From assembly GCF_050003625.1 (NCBI RefSeq), contig NC_134398.1, forward strand, positions 88,351,983 to 88,415,982: a stretch of DNA of 64,000 bases. Direction: 5' to 3'. Position 1 is the stretch's first letter. The number at the start of each line of letters is the position of its first letter. The translations under genes were made by a program, and so were the position numbers. The stretch comes from Haematobia irritans (lineage: Eukaryota > Arthropoda > Insecta > Diptera > Muscidae). Positions 11,501 to 23,520 of the stretch are shown in pieces. Under the pieces are notes generated by a model. That model saw only the letters and a list, made by a program, of their open reading frames with translations. It was not told the DNA's origin and searched no databases.

Positions 11501-12133
11501 TTAACCCTAGACAGCATCCTCCGTCAAAATGATGACACGTCATTTCATTTTCGATCTAAAATGCATTTTAGTCGATTGGGAAATGATAAATTTAAGCTAT
11601 ACTAATTAAATCATTTTATGAATGAACAAATTGAATAAGAAAATAATCTCAATTTTTTTATTTATGTTAGGCTTTACATATTATTATTACAATTTTAATA
11701 CGAGCTTATTGGACATGAAAGATTGACGAATTGACTGATTATGAAGTTATTGAAAAGAAAACGCCAGATACAAATCCACCAGCCTGACTAGACATTTGTT
11801 TGAAAATTTTGAAGAAGTTTAAAAACTGTAACAAACGTTTTCGATATTCGATTTCCAAAGGTTTTTGTTTCTTTGTGTGTACAGTTATTATTGGTGCAAA
11901 AAAGCATTCAGTAACTAAGATGCAGCCTTGAGCTCTGATATGATCAAAGAAATGTCAAGGTGTGGAGATCTATGGGAAAATGTTTTTTTGTCCCAATTTC
12001 TCCCCCTACCAGCATTTTCAAGTAAGATATAATCCCCATCTTTACCGGAGATACTTTTATGTAGAGCTATAACGATCTTCCATTGTGATGGGTAAATGTA
12101 CGAGAATTTTAAAAGTATTTTCTCATCCTTATT
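11501..12133. other. AT-rich spacer, nothing recognised
   Basis: No coding motif, tandem repeat or element terminus identified. Confidence 0.4.
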
Positions 12134-12480
12134 GTTAGGTTAGGTTAGGTTATGTGGCAGCCCGATGTATCAGGCTCCCTTGGACTATTCAGTCCATTGT
12201 GATACCACAGTGGTGAACTTCTCTCTTATCACTGAGTGCTGCCCGATTCCATGTTAAGCTCAATGACAAGGGACCTCCTTTTTATAGCCGAGTCCGAACG
12301 GCGTTCCACATTCCAGTGAAACCACTTAGAGAAGCTTTGAAACCCTCAGAAATGTCACCAGCATTACTGAGGTGGGATAATCCACCGCCGAAAAACTTTT
12401 TGGTGTTCGGTCGTAGCAGGAATCGAACCCACGACCTTGTGTATGCAAGGCGGGCATGCTAACCATTGCACCACGGTGGT
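12134..12480 (-). mobile_element. tRNA-derived SINE, full length (copy 2)
   Basis: Reverse orientation. The 3' tail appears as GTTAGGTTAGGTTAGG at the left edge and the tRNA-like head ends at 12480 (ACCACCGTGGTGCAATGG read on the minus strand, B box GGGTTCGATTCC). The body matches copy 1 closely. It lies head-to-head with the truncated copy 3, about 100 bp apart. Confidence 0.9.
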
Positions 12481-12581
12481 TATAACAGCCAATTTTATAT
12501 TTTATGGGAGATTATTTGAAGGAAATCCAAGAAAACCAGCGGACTAGCGTTCATATTTGAATTTATGAACTTAGTTAAGGT

Positions 12582-12845
12582 TCGATTCCTGCTTCGACCG
12601 AACACCAAAAAGTTTTTCAGCGGTGGATTATCCCACCTCAGTAATGCTGGTGACATTTCAGAGGCTTTCAAAGCTCCTCTAAGTGGTTTCACTGCAATGT
12701 GGAACGCCGTTCGGACTCGGCTATAAAAAGGAGGTCCCTTGTCATTGAGCTTAACATGGAATCGAGCAACACCCAGTGATAAGAGTTCACCAATGTGGGA
12801 TCACAATGGACTGAATAGGGCTGTCACCTAACCTATCCTAACCTA
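12582..12845 (+). mobile_element. tRNA-derived SINE, 5'-truncated (copy 3)
   Basis: It begins inside the B box (CGATTCCTGCTTCGACC) and continues to a TAACC-type tail (CCTAACCTATCCTAACC). Flanks read TAGTTAAGGTT on the left and TAGTGAAGGTT on the right, probable target duplications with one difference; truncation at the 5' end with flanking duplications is the LINE-mobilised signature. Confidence 0.8.
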
Positions 12846-14424
12846 GTGAAGGTTGAAAAAGTTACCAAAAGTGTCGCTGGGTTTCCACTGTGCTTTTTAT
12901 ACTCAAATAATATCAACAAATTACAAAAGTGTCAATTTTATCAACTCTGATTCAAATTCCTTGGCGGAAAAAGGAATAGTGTTGTCGTCGCTTTTCAGAT
13001 TTTTTAATTCACTACTTTGCATTGTTGTTGCTGGCCACATGGACATTCTTTTATCTTTAAATTGCTCAACAAGTAATAAGACATTTTATATTTTTATTCA
13101 AATTCAATGTTGAATATCATATAGAAATCAAAAACACTCGGAAACATGAAAATATTTGCCGGCAAGTGCATTATATGTTATATGTCGTCGAGGAAAAAAT
13201 GTTTCGCCCCAATCGGTCAAGTCTATGACAGAAATCAAGGAAGAATTCTTTGACCCAGCAAACAATTTTAGCTCACATTGGTTTCATGCGGAAATTTTTC
13301 AAACACTGTATACAGTTATTTCGAAAATGCTTCACGGAAAAAGTCTATGCAAGCGTTTTTCGAATTCACATTTCCTCAATATGATAAACGAAACACACTG
13401 GGGAAACTGTAATGAAGGTCTTAGTTATAGAACTGAGCTAATCACACGTAGCTTAGTTATATCGTTGGCCGTTTACTCACACTCCGGCTTTTGTATGGTT
13501 ACGATCCACCACTCGAATCCTTTGTCCTGTGAACAAGGCTATCGGAGAAAGCATAATATGCAACTCCATAAAAGAAAATCAAATTAAATAAAAAAGGTAG
13601 TTAAGAAAATGATTGAATTTTGTGATTGTTTTTATTTTTATTATTGTTTTAATTTCAGCTTAGAGATGGGACGAAGTGTTACATTGAGTGATCACTGCGT
13701 CAGTGGTTCGAATATCACTGTTCTTTTAAGTAGTGAACGTGATCGCTGTTTTCAAATCAACCAGTAATGCCAGAAGGAAAATTATTGAAAAATCATTCAA
13801 AAAATTCCCTTTTCCCCTACATCCAAAAAAGTTCCCTACAATTTTTCCCACGGCAAAAAAAAATAATAAAGTTCGAACAAATACTGTAAGAATGTAAAAA
13901 ATGGTTTATTTTAAAATTCAATGTCATCAACTGGAACTTTCTGATTGATTCCCTGTAGACGGCGAGGAAAATATTTTATTGTAATTTCAGTTTCTCTATT
14001 TATTATAAATATAAAAAATATCAACATAAAAGAATCAATTCGGGCATAGTTCTAAAACGTTTCGGAATTCATTCTATTATAATGACTTAGGAACATTTCA
14101 AACTAATACAAATTCCTTCAGTTAATTGTAAATGAGATTGGAAAATAGAAATCAAAATGCAGTGATTTAACTTATTTCTCTTCTTTGATCTTACAACGGT
14201 TACGGTAGAAAATATTCGTTTGGCCCAAATGATAAAGCTAATTTAGAATATCCTAAAACGTTGCTAAAAACTTTCGATGAATTTTAGAAAAATATTAATG
14301 TGAATATTATTGCCACTTCTAATGCAATTTCAGAATTTAAAAATTTCTTTTCCTTTAATATTGAATCAACTTTTAATGGATGTCGATTTTAGATTTCTTC
14401 TAGAGCTGTAGTGTAGATATTAAG
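12846..14424. other. AT-rich spacer with one unexplained ORF and a hAT-like fragment
   Basis: A 143-codon frame is open on the plus strand at 13156-13587, but it opens with TTG; its first ATG gives about 120 codons. No domain, signal peptide or repeat was recognised, so it is not called as a gene. Near 13770-13865 the text CCAGTAATGCCAGAAGG...TTCCCTACAATTTTTCCC resembles the ends of the hAT-like element at 23997-27256. The rest is featureless. Confidence 0.35.
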
Positions 14425-15052
14425 GCACAGAGAATGAAGCCGACCCATTTTTATCGGCGGCGGCTGAAACTAAAATTTTGCCTTCGGCAACGGCGACTTG
14501 ACGGCTATGCCGATATAAATTATTATATTCGGCGGCGGACATTTATCGATTACACAAGGGAACTAAATTGAACATTTTTTGTCTTGATTTGAAATTTATA
14601 GCAAGTTCTTACTAAGTTGAGGTCGCTGAATCCAAATCTGCCGAAACTCCCAAACAATATTCTCTTTAATATTTATAGAAAAAAACCAAGTGTAGATTTG
14701 GATTCAGCGTCCCAAATAACCTTAAAAATACTATTCATTGTTCCCTTGTGTTATAAAATCAAATTTAGGTTATCGGAATGGTTATAAGATTAGTTGTACA
14801 ACCAATCTTACAAACAAATTTATCATTCATATCTTTTTAGCAAGATTTATAGAAACCTAATATTGAATAATTGCGGATCGAAGGTTCAAAATTTTAAGCC
14901 GAATTACAACATTTATTAATATATATTTCTGTTTTTAATAAATATTTTTGATTAATTGGCGGCAAAATTTGAGTCGAGGTAAGTCAATATATTCGGCGCC
15001 GGCATCTACTGTCAAAAAAGGGTAGGCGACGGCTAACATCTTTGATCAATTT
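14425..15052. mobile_element. Possible non-autonomous element with CGGCGGCGG subterminal motifs
   Basis: GC-rich motifs stand out in AT-rich DNA at both ends: GCCGACCCATTTTTATCGGC and CGGCGGCGGCTG near 14431-14465, and CGGCGCCGGC and TAGCCGTCGCC-type text (inverted) near 14991-15035. The arrangement suggests degraded inverted ends, but exact termini and target duplications are not visible. Non-coding. Confidence 0.4.
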
Positions 15053-16365
15053 CAGCATTTCTTTTATAAGCAAAACATTTTTCATTCGATTTCGTGCTTC
15101 TTTTGAAATGTGCAACGATTTCTTTGATTTTCATTATAAACATTTACAGCTAAATCTGTTTTAACAGCATCTCTCACAATAAGATTTAGACCGGTTTCTC
15201 AATGTCTTGTTATTATTTACGATAAAACTGCTGATCCCATACAAATATATTACTAACCGGTGATCTATACTCCGGTTAAGTATTAATCGAAGAATGAGAA
15301 ACTGGCCATTAGTACGTTAGCAAAACATCAAAAATGCTTTCAGCATAATTTCACAGAGATAGCCTTCACAATATTTTCGGAGTTATCCCAAGCTGCAAAC
15401 AAAATTTTACTTTTCAGTCCCCCTCGTTTATTATTTCATCCGCTATGTGTGTCACATAGAAAAAGTAAACCAGGTATTCATTGAAAATTGTCATTGAAGA
15501 AATGAGCTGTAACTGCAACGAACCTGATAATATTTCCCGATGTCCAACAATCTGTTGTCACACCAAATTTCACACCCTCTTCAGTTTATGAACTTTTTAG
15601 GCTTGCATTTAAAAATAATGTGCAAAAAATTTGAGTCCATACCTAAAAAAACAGTCTGGAAATAGTGATGAAAACTGCGCAAATATTTGTATAAAAAACT
15701 TGTGATTGAACAAAGTAGCAATCCTGAAAGTAACTGCTACTTTATGTACATGGTAACTGTGGTCATTCACGAAGCACAGTAACTAAGTAGCAGGTACGAA
15801 TAACTAAGAGTAGCTCAAGCAACAGTGGAAAAGTATGTTTGTCAAATTCATTTTTATTTTTAATTAAAATATTACTTATCTCAATTAACATTTTAATTAG
15901 ATAAAAAATTAATTGGTTAAACTTATTTTAACAGAATGTAGAATATATTTTGATTTTTTTAAAGAGCTATCTCAACCCATTACAAAGAACTTTGGAAGTA
16001 GTACAAATTTCAATCATCTGCAATAAATTTTATACGGTTTTGTCATAGGGATGAAGCACTATATTTTAGGATCCTTTGTATTGTTTTAGAAAACTTATGC
16101 TTTGGAAGATCACTTACTTAATTCATCAGAATGTATAATTCTATATTATTTACTATATTTGCAACAAATTATAAAAATCAGTTCACATTTAGATATAGCT
16201 CCCATATATATGTATCGCTCGATTTGCCTTAATTTGGCAATTAAATTTGTTTATTAAATTTCAAATTCGGATGTGTTTACCGATCTTCCTCACATTTAGA
16301 TATAGATCTTACATATGTATATTGCCCGATCTTCTCAATTCGTCTACATTACACACATTTTTTTA
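15053..16365. other. AT-rich spacer, R-like traces at the right
   Basis: Mostly unrecognised. From about 16190 the phrase TAGATATAGCTCCCATATAT and GCTCGATTTG marks a degraded R-family unit. A palindromic AAGTAGC-rich stretch lies near 15710-15830. Confidence 0.4.
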
Positions 16366-16860
16366 CTGGTTCAAGCACGAAATTAATAGATCCAATTAAT
16401 TTTTTAATTGAAATGTCTTTGATCACGAAAATGATAGTATCAATCACAGTTTTAATTGGACATAAAAAATATTTATCATTTAATTTTTAATTGAACTTAA
16501 TTAATATTTTAATTAAAAACGTAAATATTTTCATTTCCTTTCTTAATCGAATAAGTTTTTTTAGTTTGACTAAAAATTGATCGTTTGAAATAATTTTTAC
16601 TTAAAACTTAAAAACAATCCATCACATCGTTTTTAACTGACTTAGTCTTCCGAGTTTGATTCAAAGGTCAATTGTATAAATTAATTTTTTAATTAAAACA
16701 TAAAAAAATGCAATCATTGACTTAATTAACTTAATGTTTCTTGATTAAAAAGTTAATTGAATCAATTAATTTATTAATTGAAAAAATGTCAAATTCAATC
16801 AACTTCTTAATTGAAAATCTTTTGGTGATTTCCAATTAATTGAGCGATTTCCTCTTGGAC
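16366..16860. mobile_element. H-family MITE, copy 1
   Basis: Dense AATTAATTTTTTAATTGAAA-type repeats plus GATCACGAAAATGATAGTAT match the well-bounded H element at 32378-32951. Non-coding and self-complementary. Confidence 0.65.
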
Positions 16861-17453
16861 TAAATTTTTGTGAGGTAACTCATATTGCAACACCTCGGAT
16901 CAGATATAGATAAAGCTCCGAAAATATTTACCATTTAATAAGAATGGTCCACGGTATGATATAGTTTTACATATTGTTTTTTTTTTTATATTATATATAG
17001 TTTTTATTTGGTTATTTTTGTATAAATATGTTTTCCTCATTATTACTGTTTCATTGATTAACAGAGGGAAATTGTGTTTCTCAAATTTATTTGAACAAAG
17101 CCCTTTACACTGGAAGATCGCTGGGTGGACTATCGTTTCGGCACTTTGCGACATTGTTGATTAGTTTAATTTATATACCGAATTCATTTTTATACCCTGC
17201 GCCACACTGTGGAACAGGGAATTATAAGTTAGTGCAGATGTTTGCAACATCCAGAAGGAGACGAGATAGACACATGGTGTCTTTGGCAAAAATGCTCAGG
17301 GTGTGCTCCTGAGTCGATATAGCCATGTCCGTCTGTCCGTGAACACATTTTTGTAATCAAAGTCTAGGTCGCAGTTTTAGTCCAATCGACTTCAAATTTG
17401 GCACAAGTATGTGTTTTGGCTCAAAATAGAACCCTATTGATTTTGGAAGAAAT

Positions 17454-18260
17454 AGGTTCAAATTTAGATAGAGCTCCCATATATATATTTCGCCCGATAT
17501 GGACTTATATGGCCCCAGAAGCCAAAGTTTTACCCCAATTTGCTTAAAATTTTGCACAAGAAGAACAATTAGTACTATAGTCAAGTATGCCAAATTTTAT
17601 TGAAATCGGTTCAGATTTAGATATAGCTCCCATATATATCTTTCGCCCGATATGGACTAATACGGTCCCAGAAGCCAGAGTTTTACCCTAATCGGGTTGA
17701 AATTTTGTACTAGGAGTACAATAAGTAGTGTAGTCAAATGTGCCAAATTTTATTGAAATCGGTTCAGATTTAGATATAGCTCCCATTTATGTCGTTCGCC
17801 CGATTTACACTCATATGACCACAGTGGCCAATCTTTTACTCCTATTTAATTGAAATTTTGCACAGGGAGTATAATTAGCATTGTAGCTATGCGTGCCAAA
17901 TTTGGTTTAAATCGGTTCAGATTTATATATAGCTCCCATATATAGCTTTCGCCCGATTTACACTCATATGACCACAGAGGCCAATTTTTAACTCCGATTT
18001 AGTTGAAATTTTGCACAGAGAGTAGAATTAGCATTGTTGCTATGCGTGCCAAATTTGGTTGAAATCGGTTCAGATTTAGATATAGCTCCCATATATAGCT
18101 TTCGCCCGATTTACACTCATATGACCACAGAGGCCAGTTTTTAACTCCGATTTAGTTGAAATTTTGCACAGAGAGTAGAATTAGCATTGTTGCTATGGGT
18201 GCCAAATATGGTTGAAATCGGTTCAGATTTAGATATAGCTCCCATATAAATGTTTTTCTG
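17454..18260. repeat. Tandem array of 153-bp R units
   Basis: The anchor (A/C)GGTTCA(A/G)ATTTAGATATA recurs at 17454, 17607, 17760, 17913, 18066 and 18219: five successive steps of exactly 153 bp. Each unit contains AGCTCCCATATAT, TTCGCCCGAT and (T)TGAAATTTTG boxes. Units differ by substitutions but hardly at all by indels. Confidence 0.92.
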
Positions 18261-18524
18261 ATTTCGACAAAAATGGTCAAAATACCAACAATTTCCTTGT
18301 ACACTAATAGAAAAAATTGTGTTCCACAATCGTGAACGGACGGTGACAAAATGAAACGGAAACGTTCACAACAAATCAAAACGAAATGTTCACGATTTTG
18401 TCCACGGGCGTTCACGATTTCATGAACGGCATTCGTTTTTCTTTTTCCATAAAAATTCTTAAAATAATCGTTAGACGTTGTTATGGCAACTCCGCCGGTG
18501 GTGCAATGTGCTAAGGCGACTGTT

Positions 18525-18868
18525 AGGTTAGGTTAGGTTAGGTGGCAGCCCGATGTATCAGGCTCACTTAGACTATTCAGTCCATTGTGATACCACATTG
18601 GTGAACTTCTCTCTTATCACTGAGTGCTGCCCGATTCCATGTTAAGCTCAATGACAAGGGACCTCCTTTTTATAGCCGAGTCCGAACGGCGTTCCACTTT
18701 GCAGTGAAACCACTTAGAGAAGCGTTGAAACCCTCAGAAATGTCACCAGCATTACTGAGGTGGGATAATCCACCGCTGAAAAACTTTTTGGTGTTCGGTC
18801 GAAGCAGGAATCGAACCCACGACCTTGTGTATGCAAGGCGGGCATGCTAACCATTGCACCACGGTGGC
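18525..18868 (-). mobile_element. tRNA-derived SINE, full length (copy 4)
   Basis: Inverted copy with tail AGGTTAGGTTAGG at the left and head at 18868. Perfect direct repeats GGCGACTGTT at 18515-18524 and 18881-18890 mark the target duplication, with 12 extra bases between head and right repeat. The insertion point is the middle of the tRNA-like module of element F. Confidence 0.92.
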
Positions 18869-19054
18869 TTCTGCTTCTGTGGCGACTGTTAACGCGTATG
18901 GTGCGCACAACACAGGTTCGAGTCACAGTAGCGAAAATCTTTTTTTTAAATTTTGTTTATAAATTCGTAACCATTACGTTTTCAGATCATGAACGCTCGT
19001 TGTTGTTTTGACAACGGATGGTGTCATTTTAACGTTGTCAGATTGACCCCGTCT

Positions 19055-19968
19055 CAGTGTTGCCAACTCCCCAAGGCCAAAAAGCACCAAAAATATATTA
19101 TATACCACCTTCCACCACAAAAAAGTTAAATGCTCTACTAAAAAAAATAAATAAATAAAAAAAAAAATAAAAAAAAAAACTTCCGAATATGTATTATAGA
19201 ACTTTTGTGAGTTGAATTTTAAGAAGTTAAGGTGGGTATTAAGATCGAGTTTAGCTGCTAAAATAGTCATTTTTTCAGAATTACTTTTTTTTAATAATTC
19301 ATTTTAAGGAATACAAACTTTGTGAAAATTTGCTTTTGGCTATTCCCTATCAAGTTATATAATAAAATTTGCAGCAAATATGCATAATTTTATGCCTTTG
19401 TTACTGATATAGTTTTCACTTTAGCGGCAAAACTCGAACTTAGTACTCACCATTATGAACCGCTATTCAAGTATACACTTTGATCAGTTTTAATGCTTTC
19501 GTCCAATTCATTTTGATCAGTGATGTTTTTCAACTTTCAAAATATTAATATATGGAAGGAGTCTATTGCTTATTTCAGTTGTGCGTGCTTTTGTGAATTT
19601 AATACAAACGTTTTTAATGACATCTTTACCAAATTCAAAAATTCGACACTCATCGCTCGACTTTTCTACAGAATACCCTAAATAACAATATTAATTAAAA
19701 AATAATCAATACCAACTTCATAACAATCAAATTCTATATTTGGCAATAAATTTGAGTTTCTTCGGCTCTTGAACGTCTAATCAAAATTTTTTATCAATTA
19801 AACTTAATACTGTTCAAAATAATAAAAGCACCAAAAGCACTAAATGAAAATGCCAGAAAGCGCCAAGTTGGTGCTTTTTTTGAAAAGGCACCAAAAAGGC
19901 AATTTGGTGCTTTTTAGAAATCAAAAAGCACTAAATTTGGTGCTAAAAGCACCAAATTGGCAACACTG
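19055..19968. mobile_element. Non-autonomous hAT element with 8-bp target duplication
   Basis: Perfect 12-bp terminal inverted repeats CAGTGTTGCCAA...TTGGCAACACTG are flanked by the perfect 8-bp duplication CCCCGTCT (19047-19054 and 19969-19976). Subterminal GGCACCAAAA/AAAAGCACC motifs recur at both ends; similar text near 38030-38080 suggests another degraded copy. No transposase. Ends and duplication length identify the hAT superfamily. Confidence 0.93.
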
Positions 19969-20371
19969 CCCCGTCTGTTCTCAGTTTGGCAACACATGTG
20001 TGTTGATTCACTTTCATGAACGAAACGTTTTGGAATGACAACGCCGTTCATGAATTTTTTTTTTGGGTGTAAAGTCACCACTGCTTAGTCGAAAAGTTGT
20101 AAAAATGACTCTAATCTTATTCTAATAATATTTTTTTACTAACATTGTGTTCCACCCTAGTGCATTAGCCGACTTAAATTTTGAGTCTATAGATTTTGTA
20201 GAAGTCTATCAAATTCTGTCCAGATCGAGTGATATTTAAATGTATGTATTTGGAACGAACTTATATATATGGCCCCCAAAACGAATGTGATATCGAAAAT
20301 TTAGATCTACAAAGTGGTGCAGGGTGTAATATAGTTGGCCCCGCCCGACTTTAGACATTCCTTACTTGTTT

Positions 20372-21019
20372 AATATTATTAATAACATGCGAAGCAAAAT
20401 TTTGCAAAATGATGTCTTTGAGGCATGTAAAATTGCCTGCTTGTAGAAGCGAAACGTGCATGACTATCGGATCTTCGAGAAGCGCTTTTAGTTGCAGTGT
20501 AAATGAGAAAGCATCTAAGATTCCGCTGCTGGGCACATTCCTCATCAGCATACTCTATTTGCAGCGAATTGAATGTATGTTCGAAGGTTATGTTATACTC
20601 GTACAAATGTTGACCGCGAATGCGCCTTCAATGGTCCAACCGCTTAGCCGAATTTTGATATACTCTTTGCATCATTTCGGCCGGTAGCTCACAAATAAAT
20701 GCTTTACTGTAGTTTCGAATGCTTCAATTGTAGCCGCTTCAAACATATATATTTTCAAAATTTATCCAAACCAAAAAATTGTTTGAACTTTGCAAATATA
20801 TAATGTTTCACCTAAATACTTAATTCCAGTTTCGAAACATAGGTTTGCTTGCAGCAAAATGTCTTAAATATAATCGTGTTGGAATACATATGATTGTAAT
20901 TTATTTGATTTTACATCCCAAGTATTTATTTATATACAAAATACGTAAGTCGATAAGCAATCATGAATGTGTGCTCAGAAGCCTACACTTTTATTCGTTC
21001 TAATTAAAGCTACATACAC
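20372..21019. repeat. P-like and other repeat debris
   Basis: CATTCCTCATCAGCATACTC and TTTGCAGCGAATTG (about 20535-20570) match repeat P (42855-43212). The stretch 20820-21010 is an inverted copy of 4385-4560. Short ORFs on both strands are shadows. Confidence 0.5.
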
Positions 21020-21315
21020 ACAAAAAAAAAAATCATCTGATTCAATCAAGAAATTAATTTTTTAATTGAAATGTCTTCAATCATGAAAATGATAGTATCG
21101 ATTTCAGTTTTAATATATCCTAAAAAATATTTGATTAAAAATTAATTGATTTTATTTGAAAATTTCAGTTTTTTATTGATCCAATTAAAAATTTAATTGA
21201 TGTTGATTGCAAAAAACAATTAATCCAATCCAATTTACAATTAAATTTTCAACTAAATCAGTTAAACAATTAATTAATTATTGAACAATTAATTGCTTAA
21301 TAAAAACCGGGAAAA
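21020..21315. mobile_element. H-family MITE, copy 2
   Basis: It starts CACACAAAAAAAAAAATC and has TTAATTTTTTAATTGAAATG and ATCATGAAAATGATAGTATC as in the other H copies; the right part is truncated. Confidence 0.65.
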
Positions 21316-22525
21316 TGTTCACTCATTACACCCTAAACCACATAGTGGTCAGGGTATAATAAGTTTGATCTGCCAAAAAATGTGCCTACCAGAAATATTG
21401 ATTTTAGACCCCATAAAATATATACCGATCGACTCAGAATTACGTCCTGAGTCGATCTAGCGCTTGGTGTCGCCGTCCGTCTGTCCATGTATTTGTTGTT
21501 CACAGGATTCCGGTCGCAATTATTAACCGATTTTGATGAAATTTGGTACCGGGAGTTTGTTGGACACAAGAACGAACGCTATTGAATTTGGAAAAAATCG
21601 GATCAATTTAGATATAGCTCCCATATATATGTTTAGCCCGATTTCGACAAATGGGGTCACGTTGCACTTTTTTACTAACCGATCGTCGTCAAATTAAGCA
21701 CAAAATAATCTCCTGCATCACCCTTTAAGTCTGCAGAATTTCATCGAAATCGGTTCAGATTTAGATATAGCTCCCATATATATGTATCGCCCGATTTTGC
21801 CAAATTAGGTCATAAAACCCTTATTTATCAACCGATCTTACTCAAAGTTGGCTAAATGTAATCTTCTATAGCACTAACTATATGTGCAACAAATCATTGA
21901 AATCGGTTCAGATTGAGATATAGCTCTCATATATATGTATAGCCCGATTTTCCCACATTTGGCCATAGAACCCTTATTTATTATCCGATCTTACTCAAAG
22001 TTGGCTAGATCCAGTCCTCTATAGTACTAACGGTATGTACAAAATTTCATCGAAATCGGTTTAGATGTAGATATAGCTCCCATATATGTATCGCCCGACT
22101 TTGAAAAATTTTCCCCTAATAACTTTATGTTTGACCATAGAGGCCTCATTTCTTAACTGATCTTACTCAAATTTTGCACAAGGTAACCTTTTTTGGTATT
22201 AATCAACCCCGCAAAATGCAAATTGGTTCAGATTTACATATAGCTTCCATATATATGAATCGCTCGATTTTTCCCAAATTTGGCCATAATACTCTTATTT
22301 ATTAACCAATGTTACTCAAATTTCAAATTTTGATGTACTAGCCGATCGTATTTATACGTACGTGTACACGCTCACAAAAAATCGCTTCTGTAACATATAC
22401 TCCCAAACATATTTTGCTTCAAGCATATACATTTTTGGGTATTGCCCAAACATTTATATGTTTGATCTCTTCCAATATATAATATGTTTGAAAGCATATT
22501 GGTATAAACAATATATGTTTGGGTA

Positions 22526-23040
22526 CACTCAAAAAAAAGTGAACTCTCTATTTCACTAAAGCCAATTTAACTTTATTTTAGTTCATAGAATTATTATGTT
22601 TGGAGAAAGTTTTCTTTACTTTAATAATTTTTTGTGTACGTTAGTTAAATTAACTAAACCCGAGGAAAATATATATTCAAATGAAGCATAAAGATTAACT
22701 AAATTCATGTCTTCCACAAAATAGTTCAGAATTTCTTTACATTTGTAAATTTTACCAAAAATGCGTCCATCATGAACTTCGTATGTCACTAAAGACATTC
22801 TTGCAATTTCGAACTCCAAATTTTTCCTTCAAACTACAAAATTTTCTTTAACAAGTGAAAAAGCTTATTTATGTCTAATAAATTTTCTTGAATTTGTCGA
22901 AAAATATTTACTTATTTTTATGACATCGGTGTGATGCCAACGTTTGTAATACTGTTTAGTTAAAATTTTCTACAAATATTCAAAATTTTCTAAAATTAAC
23001 CGAAAGTTTTCTTCCTGGTGGGTTCACTATTTTTTCAGTG
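22526..23040. mobile_element. N-family MITE nested in T2 (515 bp, TA duplication)
   Basis: Inverted termini CACTCAAAAAAAAGTGAAC and CACTGAAAAAATAGTGAAC (17 of 19 match) are flanked by TA (22524-22525 and 23041-23042). The unoccupied site exists in the sister T2 copy as TTTGGGTAGTCTAAG with TA at 30141-30142, so both boundaries are exact. TA duplication and size fit a Tc1/mariner-type MITE. A 67-codon opening (22616-22819, minus) is not supported. Confidence 0.95.
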
Positions 23041-23449
23041 TAGTCTAAGTTCCAATCATTTTGTATTTTTGCATCCAAATTCAATAATGTTGTCTTCCAA
23101 AAACAATATGTTATTATGTGAACATATAATATGTTTGGAAGCATTTTGCACCCAAAAATATTATATGCTTAAAAAAAATTCTCCCAAACAATATTGTGCT
23201 CAAAATTTTATTTATTTATTTATATATTTACAATCCTAATGAATTATGAAAATAAACAGGTAATATAGGTGCTAACAACATAGGTTTTTGACCTGAATGC
23301 TCAAAATGTTGTTTCTGCCTAATTGTATATTCCCTCACATCTTTCTCACTTCCACGAGATTTTTTAGTTCTTAGCACATTTTTCTGTAATGCAAACATTG
23401 TAGAAGAAATTATTCAATTTTATGATTTTTTTATTTAAATTTTACCATT

Positions 23450-23520
23450 TGCCGGACGAGGATTCGAACAGCGGACCACACAGTTTGTAAGGATCAAAGA
23501 AGTAGCTGATCAATTGCCCA
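23450..23520 (-). other. tRNA-like module of T2
   Basis: Read on the minus strand: CCTTACAAACTGTGTGGTCC, then B box TGTTCGAATCC. TAC sits where an anticodon would (Val-type). The A box is poorly kept and acceptor-stem pairing is not visible, so this is a tRNA-derived promoter remnant, not a tRNA gene. Confidence 0.6.

Larger units (their letters stand above)
18302..20069 (+). mobile_element. F-family TA-flanked element with a tRNA-like module
   Basis: TA flanks both edges (18300-18301 and 20070-20071). Ends read CACTAATAGAAAAAATT on the left and, inverted, CACCCAAAAAAAAAATTC on the right, with GTGAACG/GTTCACG palindromes just inside (18334-18425, 20015-20055). Without its two guests it is about 0.5 kb. 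The interior holds a tRNA-like stretch: A-box-like TGGTGCAATGTGCTAAGG (18499-18516) and B box AGGTTCGAGTCAC (about 18913-18925), now split by a SINE. Non-coding; an MITE-type element is the best description. Confidence 0.65.
17186..20371 (-). mobile_element. R-family element with nested insertions
   Basis: On the minus strand it begins AACAAGTAAGGAATGTC (about 20371), then AAGTCGGGCGGGGCC and TACACCCTGCACCAC, and ends CCACAGTGTGGCGCAGGGTA near 17190. A GTCCGTCTGTCCGTG tract lies near 17328. The body is a tandem array of 153-bp units (17454-18260). An F element (18302-20069), itself carrying a SINE and a hAT element, interrupts it. There is no convincing protein: openings such as 18152-18415 are shadows. 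Confidence 0.75.

Noticed and set aside
13156..13587. 143-codon ORF
   Set aside because: Opens with TTG, has no recognisable domain, repeat context or splice context; chance length is possible.
17091..17312. Short ORF with RRRRDRHMVSLAKML
   Set aside because: Falls across a P-like fragment and the R terminus; repeat-derived.
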